Positions 1-9,279 of a stretch of DNA of 64,000 nucleotides are shown here, piece by piece. Every line of letters begins with the position of its first letter. The stretch's first letter is position 1. The translations under genes and the position numbers were made by a program. Source of the stretch: Sphingobium sp. HWE2-09 (GTDB lineage Bacteria; Pseudomonadota; Alphaproteobacteria; Sphingomonadales; Sphingomonadaceae); the NCBI RefSeq assembly GCF_035989265.1, contig NZ_JAYKZX010000001.1, forward strand, positions 310,001 through 374,000, given 5' to 3'. The notes below the pieces were generated by a model. That model ran no database searches. It was not told the origin of the DNA and was given only the letters and a program-made list of their open reading frames with translations.

Positions 1-164
1 GCGCATCTTCTCGTTTGCAGTTGAAGAAGGGCGTTGCGGGCTTCCAGGTCGGCGTTGATCGCCTTTATGCGGGCGACTTCAGCGGCGACCGCCTGGGCTG
101 CGGCAAGCTGCTCGCGAAGGCTCTGGATCTCTGCTTGCGCCGCGTCACCCATGCCCAAAGGCAT
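1..164 (-). CDS. tnpC: IS66 transposase TnpC, N-terminal part
   Basis: The first 54 codons of the IS66 DDE transposase lie here and the rest is off the left edge. The translation begins MPLGMGDAAQAEIQSLREQL and continues as an alanine- and glutamate-rich coiled-coil helix, typical of the leader segment before the TnpC zinc-finger and DDE domains. The in-frame stop just upstream fixes the longest start at 164; the second methionine, five codons in, is also possible. It follows tnpB by about 48 bases, as usual for IS66. Confidence 0.65.
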   Translation of the reverse strand, partial: MPLGMGDAAQAEIQSLREQLAAAQAVAAEVARIKAINADLEARNALLQLQTRRC

Positions 165-211
165 AGCAGAAAAGCGCCAGAATCTCTAGCTTTTTAGCCT
201 CCCGACATCGA

Positions 212-559
212 TTATCCGGCTAGCGTCGGCCGCCAGGTTGCTTGCGGATTACGCCAGTCGATCGCCTCCAACATGCAAGCCAACTGGGAGGCGGAGATGG
301 CAATTACCCCATCTACAGCCGACGGCCAGATATACTTCCCGCGCTCCAGACGCTTGGCATAGAGCGACATGCCAATGCCATCGTGCTACAGGATCTTGCA
401 CAGATCGCCCCGGCGCCCTCGGAAGACATAGAGATCACCGGCATGGGGGTCCCGCTTGAAGCTCTGCTGTATCTGCAGGGCCAAGGATCGCATACCCTTC
501 CTCATATCGGTATGCCCGGTCGCGATCCATATCCTAACACCCGAGGGGACCGGGATCAC
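212..559 (-). pseudogene. tnpB: IS66 accessory protein TnpB (Orf2) with internal amber codon
   Basis: The 115-codon frame starts with GTG at 559 and overlaps the tnpA stop by four bases (GTGA), the usual translational coupling. It begins VIPVPSGVRIWIATGHTDMR, the IS66 Orf2 signature, and includes the DLYVFRGRRGDLCKIL block. The next codon is TAG at 386-388 where the family has tryptophan (KILWHDGIG). After the stop the same frame continues with HDGIGMSLYAKRLERG and the usual C-terminus. One TGG-to-TAG substitution therefore explains the break, and no other damage is visible. Confidence 0.8.
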
Positions 560-885
560 CGCCGCAGCGACCGCAGAACGGCAGCAGCCAAATCCGGCGG
601 CGTATCCGCCCCTATGCGGACCGTGATGCTGCCCAGCTCCACGACAACCGCTGGCCCCGTCGGCGGGGCTGGATCAGGCTTCACCGCAACGGCGGCAAAA
701 CCTTGTCCATCACCGAACATCTGTCGCCGCCAGCGATAGATCTGGCCCGGCCGTAGATCCGCTTCCCTCGCAATCTCCGCCACGTTCGCACCAGGCTGCG
801 AAACCGCCATCACCAGCGCCCGCTTCTGCTCATCCGTCCAGACCCGCCGCCGCTCAACGCCCGAAATTATTGTCACCTGACCCAT
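556..885 (-). CDS. tnpA: IS66 TnpA, HTH accessory protein
   Basis: This 109-residue protein is the first gene of the IS66 element. Residues about 10-60 form an IS3/IS911-type helix-turn-helix (ERRRVWTDEQKRALV, then NVAEIAREADLRPGQIYRWR). The C-terminal half carries the hydrophobic VELGSITVRIGA segment typical of IS66 TnpA. Length and domain order are normal for the family. It ends in GTGA overlapping the tnpB start. Confidence 0.85.
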   Translation of the reverse strand: MGQVTIISGVERRRVWTDEQKRALVMAVSQPGANVAEIAREADLRPGQIYRWRRQMFGDGQGFAAVAVKPDPAPPTGPAVVVELGSITVRIGADTPPDLAAAVLRSLRR

Positions 886-1356
886 CGCACCGTCTCTAGT
901 ACCGGTGCAAACACCAGTGCTTGCACCGGTGCCATCTCCAAATGTCAGCCGATCACCGCAAGGCGGCCCTCACCGGAGGCGTACCTCCTACCGAAACCCG
1001 CCATTCCCATCCTATTGAACGGGACCGGCGAACGTAACGGATGTGGGAGAACATCTTCTCACTGTTGGTGCGAAGACTGGCTACCCTGGAGCTTGCCGCC
1101 AATCAGTAGGAGATCAACGCTCGGCGCTATCGTGAATCCCGGCTCAATCACCACATCGATCATGAGGTTGGGCGACCAAAAGCTGACATGCACGCCGAAC
1201 CATAAGGTCGTTCCCTTGCGCCAAGCACAAAATGGCCTGGACGTAGACTGAGCGTCCAGGCCATTGTCGAGTTTGTCGAAACTTCAGACCCGAACACTGC
1301 TGATCGTGATCGAGAAGAACAGTTCCCACTACCCGAAGCGACAGAACCCTGGTTTG
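886..1356. other. Gene-poor stretch between IS66 and the aldehyde dehydrogenase
   Basis: Bases 886-984 are the probable IS66 end. From 985 to 1230 I see no supported gene; the short open frames on both strands lack recognisable protein character. A hairpin at 1231-1265 is listed separately. The sequence before the dehydrogenase stop shows no other signal. Confidence 0.5.
1231..1265 (-). terminator. Hairpin terminator downstream of aldehyde dehydrogenase
   Basis: A perfect 13-bp inverted repeat (AATGGCCTGGACG and its complement) flanks a 9-base loop. Read on the minus strand it lies about 90 bases after the dehydrogenase stop, and the descending arm runs into a short T tract (CCATTTTGTG). This fits an intrinsic terminator for that gene, although the T tract is short. 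Confidence 0.6.
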
Positions 1357-2763
1357 TCACGTTTTCGCTTCGTTGATCACATGGATCTGCGTAAACTCGT
1401 GCAAGCCCTCCTGCGCGAACTCGACGCCAAAACCGGATTGCTTGGCGCCGCCGAACGGCATCGTCGGTCCAAAATCGAGATGCTTGTTCATCCACACAGT
1501 GCCCGCCTCCATGCGTGTGGCCAGCTCATGCGCAGCATCTCGGTCGGCATACCAGATAGAGCCGCCAAGTCCCATGTCTGATGAATTGGCACGCGCTAGC
1601 GCATCTTCTGGGTCGTCAAAGCGAATAATAGGAAGCACGGGACCGAACTGCTCCTCGTCTACCAAGCGCGCGCCATCGGTGATATCGCGTACAATGGTTG
1701 GCCGAACGAAGTAGCCGGGGCGATCAAGGGGACCGCCGCCAGCAATGATCGTCCCGTCTGAGCGTGCTTCTTCGATAAGCGCCTTGACCTTCTCATACTG
1801 CGCCCTGTTCTGTAGGGGTCCGATCTGGGCTCCCTGCTTGAGTCCGTCATCGACCACTGCCTCCTCAGCGAGCCGAGCTAGTTCGGCGCACAGCGCGTCA
1901 TAAATGTCGGAATGAGCATAGACGCGCTTGATCGCGAGACAGATCTGACCGGCGTTCATAAAAGCGCCGCTGAAGATGCCTGGCGCCACTTTGACCGGGT
2001 CCGCATCGGCAAGCACGATCGCAGCGTCATTGCCGCCCAGCTCCAGTGTGAGACGCTTGATCGAGGCGGCTGCACTGGCCATCACCTTGCGGCCCGTTTC
2101 GGTAGAGCCGGTAAAGCTGATCTTGGCGATGCCCGGATGCGTCGTGAGCTGCGTCCCAAGGTCGTTCTGATCGGTAATGATATTGATGACACCCGCCGGG
2201 AAAATCGCAGCCATTAGTTCGCCCAGACGCAGGGTGGACAGCGGCGTGGTCGGCGCTGGCTTGATTACGAGCGTATTGCCTGCCAGCAGAGCGAACGGCA
2301 GCTTGAAGGCGACGATCAGGATAGGGAAGTTCCACGGGATGATCGCACCAACAACGCCCAGCGGGCGCCGGTGCAGTTCGACGCGTCGCGTATCATTATC
2401 CTCAAGAACCTGCACAGGCAGGTCATAGCTGGCAAGTTGACGGATGAAGGCAACACTATAGCCGATCTCGGCACCTGCCTCGCTTAGCGGCTTACCTTGT
2501 TCCTGCGTCAGGAGCCGGGCTAATTCCTCGGCATGGACCTCGATGCTGTCGGCAAATTTGAGAATGAGCGCGCGGCGCTCGGCGATAGACGTCCGCGACC
2601 ACGCAGGAAAGGCCGCCTGCGCCGCCGCAACGGCCTCATCGAGCTGCTGGGCGGAGGCGCGGGGGCAGCGGGCCAAAACCTCTTCGGTCGCCGGATTGAG
2701 AACGTCCATAGCGGTCGCGCCATCAACCAGCCTGCCATCGATCAAAAGCTTATATTCTGCCAT
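1357..2763 (-). CDS. NAD(P)-dependent aldehyde dehydrogenase
   Basis: This 468-residue cytosolic enzyme should oxidise an aldehyde to the acid. The family's landmarks are all present: IIPWNFP with N145, the NAD-site FTGSTETGR near 217-225, the general base E241 in ELGGN and the nucleophile C275 in NAGQIC. Length is usual for the ALDH superfamily. It sits 150 bases downstream of a MocR-type regulator in the same direction. MocR proteins often control neighbouring aminotransferase or dehydrogenase genes, so regulation by it is plausible. The substrate cannot be read from sequence; semialdehyde dehydrogenases are among the close families. Confidence 0.88.
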   Translation of the reverse strand: MAEYKLLIDGRLVDGATAMDVLNPATEEVLARCPRASAQQLDEAVAAAQAAFPAWSRTSIAERRALILKFADSIEVHAEELARLLTQEQGKPLSEAGAEIGYSVAFIRQLASYDLPVQVLEDNDTRRVELHRRPLGVVGAIIPWNFPILIVAFKLPFALLAGNTLVIKPAPTTPLSTLRLGELMAAIFPAGVINIITDQNDLGTQLTTHPGIAKISFTGSTETGRKVMASAAASIKRLTLELGGNDAAIVLADADPVKVAPGIFSGAFMNAGQICLAIKRVYAHSDIYDALCAELARLAEEAVVDDGLKQGAQIGPLQNRAQYEKVKALIEEARSDGTIIAGGGPLDRPGYFVRPTIVRDITDGARLVDEEQFGPVLPIIRFDDPEDALARANSSDMGLGGSIWYADRDAAHELATRMEAGTVWMNKHLDFGPTMPFGGAKQSGFGVEFAQEGLHEFTQIHVINEAKT

Positions 2764-2913
2764 TGCATCCTCCCGGTGGGCGATCCGCCAATCGCCTTAC
2801 AAGGCAGCGACCGGCACCTGTCATCTCTTGGTGACGTCCGATGTTAAGTCCGGCACTGTCAGGGACATAGGACCATTTAATCCCTTATTTATGGTGCCAG
2901 TCGCGACGTTGAA

Positions 2914-4440
2914 TCATCGACTGCGGTCGAGAAGATCCGCGACGCGCCGAAAGGCTTCGCGAATATCTCCCTCGCCCAGACCGGTATAGCCAAGCACCAG
3001 AGATCGCTCGCGAAATCGCCCTGGCATTCCATATTCATGCACGGCGGCGCCAGAAAAGGGATAGAGGCCAACGCCGCAGTTCCGAGCGAGGCGATGCATT
3101 TCATTGGCTGATGGAAGGTCGGGCGGAAGCGTCCACATCATGTGCATCCCGCATTCCTGGCCCAGAAGCACGCCGCCCGGAAAATGCTTCTCGACGGCTT
3201 CTACCACGGCGTCTCTTGCACCCATGTAGGAGCGACGGATGCGTCGCAGATGGCGCAGGAACGCCCCTTCCTTCAAGAAGTCGGCGATCACCGCTTGTTC
3301 GAGCCATGGCGCGCCGTTGTCGGTCAGGGTCTTCACGATCCGTGCCGGCTCGACAAGATGGCGCGGGAGCACCGCATAGCCAATCCGCAAACCTGCGCCG
3401 ATCGACTTGGAGAAGGTGCCAAGGTAGATGACGTGACCATTACGGTCGAGCCCGGCAAGCGCCGTCAGCGGCGGCCCATCATAACGGAAGTCGCTGTCGT
3501 AATCGTCCTCGATAATATAGCTGCCGGTCTGATAGGCCCAGTCGAGCAGATGCAGGCGCCTGTCGAGGCTCAGCGTGCATCCGGTCGGGAACTGGTGTGA
3601 AGGCGTGACGTAAACGAGATTGCCCATGAAACCGTTGAGTTGCGAGACTATGATGCCCTGTTCGTCGACATCTATCGGTCGAATGCTCGCTCCATAGCTG
3701 CCGAAAAGATAGGCCGCCCCCTGGTAGCAGGGATTTTCGACCGCCACGCTCGCCTTGGATGTGCCGGTGAGGAATATCCGTGCCAACAGATTGAGCGCAC
3801 CCTGGATACCCGACGTGATCATGATCTGGTCGGCATCCGGACTGATGCCCCGTGTCTCGGCCAGATGGGCCGCTATCGCTTCGCGGAGGGCCGCAAGGCC
3901 CTGGGGATCGCCATATTCAGTTTGGACACCACGCGAATAGGCCAGGTGCTTTGTAACCGCCCGCTGCCAGAAAGTTGTCGGGAAACCGGCAGGAAGGGGG
4001 CGGCCCACAAAAAAATCGAACTGCGGCCGCGCGCGCTTCTCGTGCCAGAGCTGGGGCGAGCGGCCGGTGAATGTGGGGTTCTTGCCCAGACGAAGGCGTT
4101 TACGGGCGGGCTGGGCGGCACCATGGCCGTTGCGCAACAGCACCGTTGCGTCCGGCAGCTTGTGATTGACGAATATTCCAGCCTTGGCGCGCGAGGTGAT
4201 ATAATCCTCTGCGGCCAGTCTTTCATAGGCCAGCATGACGGTGTTACGGGCGATGCCCAATTGCTCTGACATGCTGCGAGTGGATGGCAAGCGCTTGCCG
4301 GCAGACAGGCTTCCGTTGAGGATCTGCTCGCGCAACGCTTCATAAAGCTGCGTTTGCAACGATCGCTCGTCGTTGCGGTCAACGGTGATGATGAGGTTCA
4401 TCGACATCATGATCAGGATGCCTCTCAAAAGCGGTTTCAC
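2914..4440 (-). CDS. MocR/PdxR-type regulator (GntR HTH plus aminotransferase domain)
   Basis: The 508-residue protein has a GntR winged helix at about residues 25-95 (LYEALREQILNGSLSAGKRL, LGIARNTVMLAYERL). It is followed by a fold-type I aminotransferase domain at about 135-505. The PLP lysine is K345 in GTFSKSIGAG, and the EDDYDSDFRY block (311-320) is the usual cofactor segment. Such regulators sense PLP or amino compounds and bind DNA as head-to-tail dimers. The start at 4440 is the longest; methionines at residues 11, 12 and 14 are alternatives. It is divergent from the ABM/zinc-ribbon gene, so it may control either neighbour. Confidence 0.88.
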   Translation of the reverse strand: MKPLLRGILIMMSMNLIITVDRNDERSLQTQLYEALREQILNGSLSAGKRLPSTRSMSEQLGIARNTVMLAYERLAAEDYITSRAKAGIFVNHKLPDATVLLRNGHGAAQPARKRLRLGKNPTFTGRSPQLWHEKRARPQFDFFVGRPLPAGFPTTFWQRAVTKHLAYSRGVQTEYGDPQGLAALREAIAAHLAETRGISPDADQIMITSGIQGALNLLARIFLTGTSKASVAVENPCYQGAAYLFGSYGASIRPIDVDEQGIIVSQLNGFMGNLVYVTPSHQFPTGCTLSLDRRLHLLDWAYQTGSYIIEDDYDSDFRYDGPPLTALAGLDRNGHVIYLGTFSKSIGAGLRIGYAVLPRHLVEPARIVKTLTDNGAPWLEQAVIADFLKEGAFLRHLRRIRRSYMGARDAVVEAVEKHFPGGVLLGQECGMHMMWTLPPDLPSANEMHRLARNCGVGLYPFSGAAVHEYGMPGRFRERSLVLGYTGLGEGDIREAFRRVADLLDRSR

Positions 4441-4484
4441 CCAACTCTATCGCCTGTCTGATTGAATGATAGGGCCGCCTTACT

Positions 4485-4512
4485 CTGGCACCATAAAGTT
4501 TCCCGGTCTTGG
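4485..4512 (+). promoter_or_regulatory. Shared box 1: CTGGCACCAT-N9-CGGTCTTGG
   Basis: The ten bases CTGGCACCAT are followed, after nine bases, by CGGTCTTGG. The site lies about 80 bases before the start at 4592, in the region divergent from the MocR gene. The same arrangement recurs before both cupin genes and, with only the first half conserved, before the receptor gene. It may be an operator or an activator site; no binding protein is known to me. Confidence 0.5.
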
Positions 4513-4591
4513 TCCTACCGCATGGCCACGCCGTACCTATTCCTCTCAGGCACAGCTCGCAGGGCTGGACTCATCGAGGGGAGTACAAAAA

Positions 4592-5101
4592 ATGTCCGTC
4601 TTTCTCAGCATGCAGCGCGTGCGCTTTTCCAGTCCGGACGGCTATGAAAAGTTCAAGGTGATTTTCGCCGACACCCGCAACCATCTCATGAAGATGCCCG
4701 GCTTCCTGCATCTCACCTGGTGGGTGCATCCCGAGGACCCGGGTTGGTTCAACGAAGTCAGCTTCTGGGTGGATCGCGCGTCGCTCAAGGACTGGCACAT
4801 GAATGTCTACCATAAATATGCGAAGGAATGGGCCGCGCGCGGCGCCATCATGGAAGACATCATCACCAATTTTGAACTGACCAACACACGCCTACTGCGC
4901 GTCTGTCCGTGTTGCGGCCTGGTCGAGGATAAGGCGTTCGATCTTCAGGAAGAGCAGAAGGTGCTCGCTGAACCCTGCCCACAGTGCGAATTCCACTTCC
5001 CGGTGATGCCCAACACGCCGAGCAGCTTCGCTGTCTTCAAGGACGTGCCAAAGCTTCTGCAGGAATCGCGCGCGGAGGCAGATTTGCCGTCATCGACCTG
5101 A
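4592..5101 (+). CDS. ABM-like domain protein with C-terminal zinc ribbon
   Basis: The 169-residue protein starts at ATG 4592 after GAGGGGAG; an upstream in-frame extension to 4466 lacks a site and protein-like composition. Residues about 1-100 resemble a dimeric ferredoxin-like ABM/monooxygenase fold (SMQRVRFSSPDGYEKFKVIF, then a W-rich strand and a helix ending KYAKEWAARG). The C-terminal part has two CxxC pairs, CPCCG and CPQCE, about 30 residues apart, forming a zinc ribbon or rubredoxin-like knuckle. I do not know this domain combination from a characterised enzyme. The shared upstream box links it to the cupins and receptor. Confidence 0.75.
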   Translation: MSVFLSMQRVRFSSPDGYEKFKVIFADTRNHLMKMPGFLHLTWWVHPEDPGWFNEVSFWVDRASLKDWHMNVYHKYAKEWAARGAIMEDIITNFELTNTRLLRVCPCCGLVEDKAFDLQEEQKVLAEPCPQCEFHFPVMPNTPSSFAVFKDVPKLLQESRAEADLPSST

Positions 5102-5223
5102 TCGCCCGATCGCGAACGGCTTGCCAGTACTCGAACGCCGCAAAGGCAGATGGAGCGTCACAAGCGGTCCCGCAGGAGGGGCACCACCTAAGCAAATGAT
5201 GGTGGCGGGAACCGACCGCAAAT

Positions 5224-5251
5224 CTGGCACCATCAAAAAGAGCGGTCATGG
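5224..5251 (+). promoter_or_regulatory. Shared box 2: CTGGCACCAT-N9-CGGTCATGG
   Basis: This copy is identical to box 1 in the first ten bases and differs by one base in the second nine. It lies 106 bases before the first cupin gene. Both halves keep the same spacing, which argues against chance. Confidence 0.55.
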
Positions 5252-5357
5252 CGCTAGCGGACGTGACAGTTCTGCCGCAGATTTCAGCATATAGCCGGAT
5301 AGTCTTGCCCGAGCTGCTTTCAGCCAGCGGGCGCGGCACGGCAAGGAAAAAGGAGAC

Positions 5358-6212
5358 ATGGGGATGACGTCGGAAGTTCTTGTCCGCAGCGCCGTACATG
5401 GCGGGGTTCAGAATGAGCCCAATGAGAAATGGTCTCCCTTCGAATGGCTCGAACCGCGCTTTGGCGCGCAGGTGCATGGCGAATATGTCGTGATCCGGCC
5501 CGAGGGCGTCTCCGGATCGCTTTCGGCGGGTCTGTGGCGGACCGGGCCGACCGCGCCCGGAGCAGCATCCGACGGGTCGCATACAATTCTTTATTCTTCA
5601 CCGCTCGGCGATGAAACTGCCTGCGTGATCGACGGGACGGCTGTCCTTACCGTCATCTCCACCGGCCAGCGCTACAAAGTCGGCCCCGGCTCGATCATCA
5701 GCTCGCCCAAAGGGCTGGAAGTTCAGTGGGACATTGATGGCCCCGCCTTCAAGAAATACTGGTGCATCTGGAACGGCAGCGAACCCACCGCCAATCCGCC
5801 GCAGGATCTGCTGGTCACGCATGCCAGCGATAATCCCGAGGAATGGCAGGAATACCACTTCACCGAGCCGGCGGAAGGTGCTCTGGTTGCGGGCGAGCTC
5901 TATTTCATTCGCACCGGCGGCTCGACCGGCACGATGTTGAGCGGCGTATGGCGCTCTGGCAAGGGCATTGCTGGCAGCGATGTCGACGAGAATGGAACCA
6001 TGTCGACACCCTATACCGGGGTGCTGGGCGACGAGACTATCCTGCTCCTCGAAGGAGAGGTCGAGGTCACTGAAACCGAGACCGACAAGACGCATCATTT
6101 CAAGGCGGGCGACGTGATCGGCCTCTCTTCGGGCACGCATATCACCTGGACGTCCAAGGGGCCTTTCAGCAAGAAGCTCTGGGTCATTACGCGCGACGCA
6201 TTGCCGGAATAG
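5358..6212 (+). CDS. Bicupin protein, EutQ/DUF861 type (paralogue A)
   Basis: The 284-residue protein is an internal duplication of two cupin_3-like barrels. Each half has a W-P-F/Y-x-W/F opening, a G-E strand, an SGSL/STGT turn, L-W-R-T/S-G, Y-LGDET and a W-x-K/D-G-P-x-K-K closing block (halves about 20-140 and 155-280). Cupins of this group bind small polar ligands and include ureidoglycine aminohydrolase; a specific reaction cannot be assigned. The start has a strong AAGGAG site. A close paralogue lies at 8259 with only an acyl-CoA synthetase between them, so the two may form a heteromer or act on related substrates. Confidence 0.8.
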   Translation: MGMTSEVLVRSAVHGGVQNEPNEKWSPFEWLEPRFGAQVHGEYVVIRPEGVSGSLSAGLWRTGPTAPGAASDGSHTILYSSPLGDETACVIDGTAVLTVISTGQRYKVGPGSIISSPKGLEVQWDIDGPAFKKYWCIWNGSEPTANPPQDLLVTHASDNPEEWQEYHFTEPAEGALVAGELYFIRTGGSTGTMLSGVWRSGKGIAGSDVDENGTMSTPYTGVLGDETILLLEGEVEVTETETDKTHHFKAGDVIGLSSGTHITWTSKGPFSKKLWVITRDALPE

Positions 6213-6405
6213 GCACGCGAGCGCGGGCGGAGCGGACCTCTTCCCAACAGGTGCTGCTCCGCCATGCTATCGAGGGCAACCATGCTCGGGCGAGGAGCAT
6301 GACCGCGCCGGGCTTACCGGCTAACCGCCAAGCCTCCGCCCCGTCGTTCAATGAAAGATAGTGCATCGCGCCTAAGCCGCGAGCACGGAAGAGGACAATG
6401 AAGGC

Positions 6406-8049
6406 ATGACCGGTGCACCGGTATTCGCCGATCCCCTGTCATATGGGACGACGCTCGATAACTTTTCCATGCAGACCGAACGTGGCCGGCTTTCAGGGAG
6501 CGTCGAGGCGGGTTTGAACGCATGCGTTGAGTGTTGTGATCGATATGCCGACGACGAGCGAACAGCGCTCATCTGGGTGTTGGCCAATGGGCAACAGGAA
6601 GACTATAGCTTTGCCCAGATGCGCGACCTTTCCGCACAGGTGGCCAACATGCTGGTCGACCATGGCGTTCGTCCCGGCGATTGCGTGGCGGGTCTTCTTC
6701 ACCGCACTCCGGAGCTACTCGCGACCATCTTGGGGGTCTGGCGCGCGGGCGCGGTCTATCAGCCACTGTTCACTGCCTTTGGCCCCAAGGCCATCCAGCA
6801 CCGATTGAGCATCAGCAGCGCGATGCTTATCGTTACGGACAGCGCCAATCGGTTCAAGCTGGACGAAATCGCGGATTGCCCCAGCATCGCGACCGTCTTA
6901 GCGCCCGGCGATACGCTGCGGGATGGCGATCTCGACTTCCGCGCCGAACTCGATGCGCGGAACACAATGTTCGAACCGGTTCTGCGCAGCCTCGACGACC
7001 TTTTCCTGATGATGTCGACGTCGGGCACGACCGGCCTTGCCAAGGGCGTGGGGGTGCCGCTACGCGGCCTCCTTGCCATCGGCGCCTATATGCGCTGGGC
7101 AGTGGATCTAAGGCCGCAGGATCGGTTCTGGAACATTGCCGACCCAGGCTGGGCCTATGGCCTATATTACGGCATCACCGGGCCGCTACTGCTTGGCCAT
7201 GCGACAACGCTCTACGAGGGCGGATTTACGGCGGAGGCGGCTTATGAACTGATCGACCGGCTCGGGATCACCAATCTGGCCGGAGCGCCTACTGCTTACC
7301 GGCTGCTGATCGCGGCGGGACCGGAGGCGGCCGCGCGGGCAAAGGGCAGCCTTCGCGTGGTGAGCAGCGCGGGCGAACCGCTCAACCCCGAAGTGATCCG
7401 CTGGTTCGACAGGCATCTGGCCATCCCCATCCACGATCATTACGGCCAGACCGAAATGGGCATGGTGGTGAACAATCATCATGGGCTGGCCCACCGCGTA
7501 CGCATGGGATCGGCAGGTCTTCCCATGCCCGGGTACCGCGTTGCGGTCCTTGATGACGCGGGCCGGGAACTGGGGCCAAACCAGCCCGGCGAGCTCGCGG
7601 TCGATGTCGCCAATTCGCCTCTCCTCTGGTTCAGCGGCTATTGGCAGCAGGAAACCCCCGCGATCGCGGGCGGCTATTACCGAACCGGTGACACGGTAGA
7701 ATGGGAAAGCGATGGCAGCATCAGCTTCATCGGCCGCGCTGACGATGTCATCACCACTTCTGGCTACCGGATCGGCCCTTTCGATGTCGAAAGCGCCCTG
7801 GTCGAGCATCCCGCTGTGATGGAAACGGCGGTCATCGGTGTACCGGACCCGGAGCGAACCGAGTTGGTCAAGGCGTTCGTCGTTCTCAACCAAGGGTACG
7901 AAGCCTCGCCAGCACTGGCGGAGGAGCTCAAGCGTCACGTGAAGAGCCGCTTGTCGGCGCATGCCTATCCCCGAATTGTCGTGTTCGTCAGCGAACTGCC
8001 CAAGACACCAAGCGGCAAGATCCAGCGCTTCGTCCTGCGCACCCTGTAG
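6406..8049 (+). CDS. Acyl-CoA synthetase (AMP-forming), acetyl/medium-chain type
   Basis: The 547-residue ANL-family enzyme activates a carboxylic acid to its CoA thioester through an acyl-adenylate. Motifs are complete: MMSTSGTTGLAKGV (P-loop), YGQTEMG, YRTGDTVEW, the hinge GRADDVITTSGYRIGPFDVE and the catalytic lysine in PSGKIQR. The architecture is nearest to acetyl-CoA synthetase and ACSM enzymes. It lies between the two bicupin genes. ATG 6406 is preceded by a weak GAAGG; an ATG seven bases upstream is immediately closed by a stop. Confidence 0.88.
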   Translation: MTGAPVFADPLSYGTTLDNFSMQTERGRLSGSVEAGLNACVECCDRYADDERTALIWVLANGQQEDYSFAQMRDLSAQVANMLVDHGVRPGDCVAGLLHRTPELLATILGVWRAGAVYQPLFTAFGPKAIQHRLSISSAMLIVTDSANRFKLDEIADCPSIATVLAPGDTLRDGDLDFRAELDARNTMFEPVLRSLDDLFLMMSTSGTTGLAKGVGVPLRGLLAIGAYMRWAVDLRPQDRFWNIADPGWAYGLYYGITGPLLLGHATTLYEGGFTAEAAYELIDRLGITNLAGAPTAYRLLIAAGPEAAARAKGSLRVVSSAGEPLNPEVIRWFDRHLAIPIHDHYGQTEMGMVVNNHHGLAHRVRMGSAGLPMPGYRVAVLDDAGRELGPNQPGELAVDVANSPLLWFSGYWQQETPAIAGGYYRTGDTVEWESDGSISFIGRADDVITTSGYRIGPFDVESALVEHPAVMETAVIGVPDPERTELVKAFVVLNQGYEASPALAEELKRHVKSRLSAHAYPRIVVFVSELPKTPSGKIQRFVLRTL

Positions 8050-8109
8050 TAAGCCTGGTGCTGGGGCTCGCCCAGACGTGGCACGATGCCTCATGTCCGT
8101 CCGAGAAAA

Positions 8110-8137
8110 CTGGCACCATCGCAAAGGCCCGATCAGG
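8110..8137 (+). promoter_or_regulatory. Shared box 3: CTGGCACCAT-N9-CCGATCAGG
   Basis: This third copy lies 121 bases before the second cupin gene. The first ten bases are identical to boxes 1 and 2. The second half keeps the spacing but matches at only about six of nine positions. Confidence 0.5.
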
Positions 8138-8258
8138 CTCTAGGGCCAGATGCGCCTCTTCCATAGGTTTCTGATCATCGCTCCCAGCGATCCCCAAGGG
8201 CGCACCTGCGCCGCGTTGGAGGGGAGCCGGGAGACAGCAGCGAGCGAGGAGTTTTACT

Positions 8259-9122
8259 ATGGCGAGCGAACCAAACCTCCAAGGCAGCTCCCCCGTGACC
8301 GCGCCCCGGTCCCTGGGCATTGGTAACCGCAACAGCAATCCCGCGCAGTGGGCGCCTTTCGCCTGGGACGATCCGCTTTACGGGCCACAGGTGAAGGGCG
8401 AGGTCGCGCCGATCGCCTTCGACCACACCAGCGGGTCGCTGCAGCTGGGGTTCTGGCGAACGGGCAACGATATGCCCGGCTGCAACGAGGATGGTTCATG
8501 CGATATCGACTATTCAGCGCCCCTTGGCGATGAAACCATGGTCATCCTCGAATGCACGGCGACCGTCACGGTCGCCGCTACGGGCAAGCAGTACCGACTT
8601 GAGGCCGGTACGATCATCAGCCATCCCAAGGGCGTAGCGCTGAGCTGGGACATCGACGCGCCCTTCCTCAAGAAATTCTGGATATTGTGGGACTCGCCGG
8701 CGTCCTTGGTCAAGGACGATGACGTCTATGTCGGCCATATCAGTGACAATCCGGATGCATGGGAACCCTTCACTTGGGAAGAGCCCGGTCACGGCACGAT
8801 GGTGTGCGGCGAATTGTTCACGCTGCGCTCCACGGGAAGCACCGGAACCCTGCTCTGCGGCCTGTGGCGGGCGGGCGTCGGCATCGCCGGTTGCGCACCG
8901 GACGGCTCGACAGCCATTCCCTACACCTCTCCCCTGGGAGACGAGATCGAATTGCTGCTCGAAGGCCAATATCATGTCGTCAACGAAGATACCGGCGAGA
9001 CCCACTCCCTGCGGGGCGGCGATGTCCTCGCCATGCCACGCGGCACGCGTCTGTCCTGGTCGTCAAAGGGGCCATTTGCCAAAAAATTCTGGCTGATCGC
9101 GAATGCAAACGTGCTGGAATGA
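8259..9122 (+). CDS. Bicupin protein, EutQ/DUF861 type (paralogue B)
   Basis: The 287-residue protein parallels paralogue A along its whole length, with the same two-barrel layout and signatures: WAPFAWDDP, SGSLQLGFWRTG, YSAPLGDET, WDIDAPFLKKFW, then the second set ending WSSKGPFAKKFW. The N-terminus differs in its first 25 residues. The start follows GAGGAG. Because both copies and the upstream box are kept, the pair probably arose by duplication of a whole transcription unit and has been retained for function. The ligand is unknown. Confidence 0.8.
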   Translation: MASEPNLQGSSPVTAPRSLGIGNRNSNPAQWAPFAWDDPLYGPQVKGEVAPIAFDHTSGSLQLGFWRTGNDMPGCNEDGSCDIDYSAPLGDETMVILECTATVTVAATGKQYRLEAGTIISHPKGVALSWDIDAPFLKKFWILWDSPASLVKDDDVYVGHISDNPDAWEPFTWEEPGHGTMVCGELFTLRSTGSTGTLLCGLWRAGVGIAGCAPDGSTAIPYTSPLGDEIELLLEGQYHVVNEDTGETHSLRGGDVLAMPRGTRLSWSSKGPFAKKFWLIANANVLE

Positions 9123-9279
9123 GGGTTGCGCCCAGCGGCCCGTCCGACCTGGCGCTTCAGCACGCGTGACCAGGTAATCGGGCCGCCGGGCAATGGCTAT
9201 GAGCGGGCTGGTCGCCTTGCCACGCGCGTTGCCGCGCGCCCGCAACCCAGGGATGGCGCCACAGGCCCGATCGCCCCAT

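Larger units (their letters stand above)
1..984 (-). mobile_element. IS66-family insertion sequence (5' part, cut by window edge)
   Basis: Three consecutive minus-strand genes in the order tnpA, tnpB, tnpC match the standard IS66 layout. tnpC runs off the left window edge, so only one end is present. On the minus strand the outer end probably begins near 984 with GTACGCCTCCGG, about 100 bases upstream of tnpA. I place this boundary by position and sequence character only, because the partner inverted repeat is outside the window. The amber codon inside tnpB suggests that this copy cannot transpose by itself. Confidence 0.75.

Noticed and set aside
6228..6275. GGCGGAGC/GCTCCGCC hairpin after the first bicupin gene as a terminator
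   Set aside because: The loop is long and there is no T tract, so a terminator is not supported.
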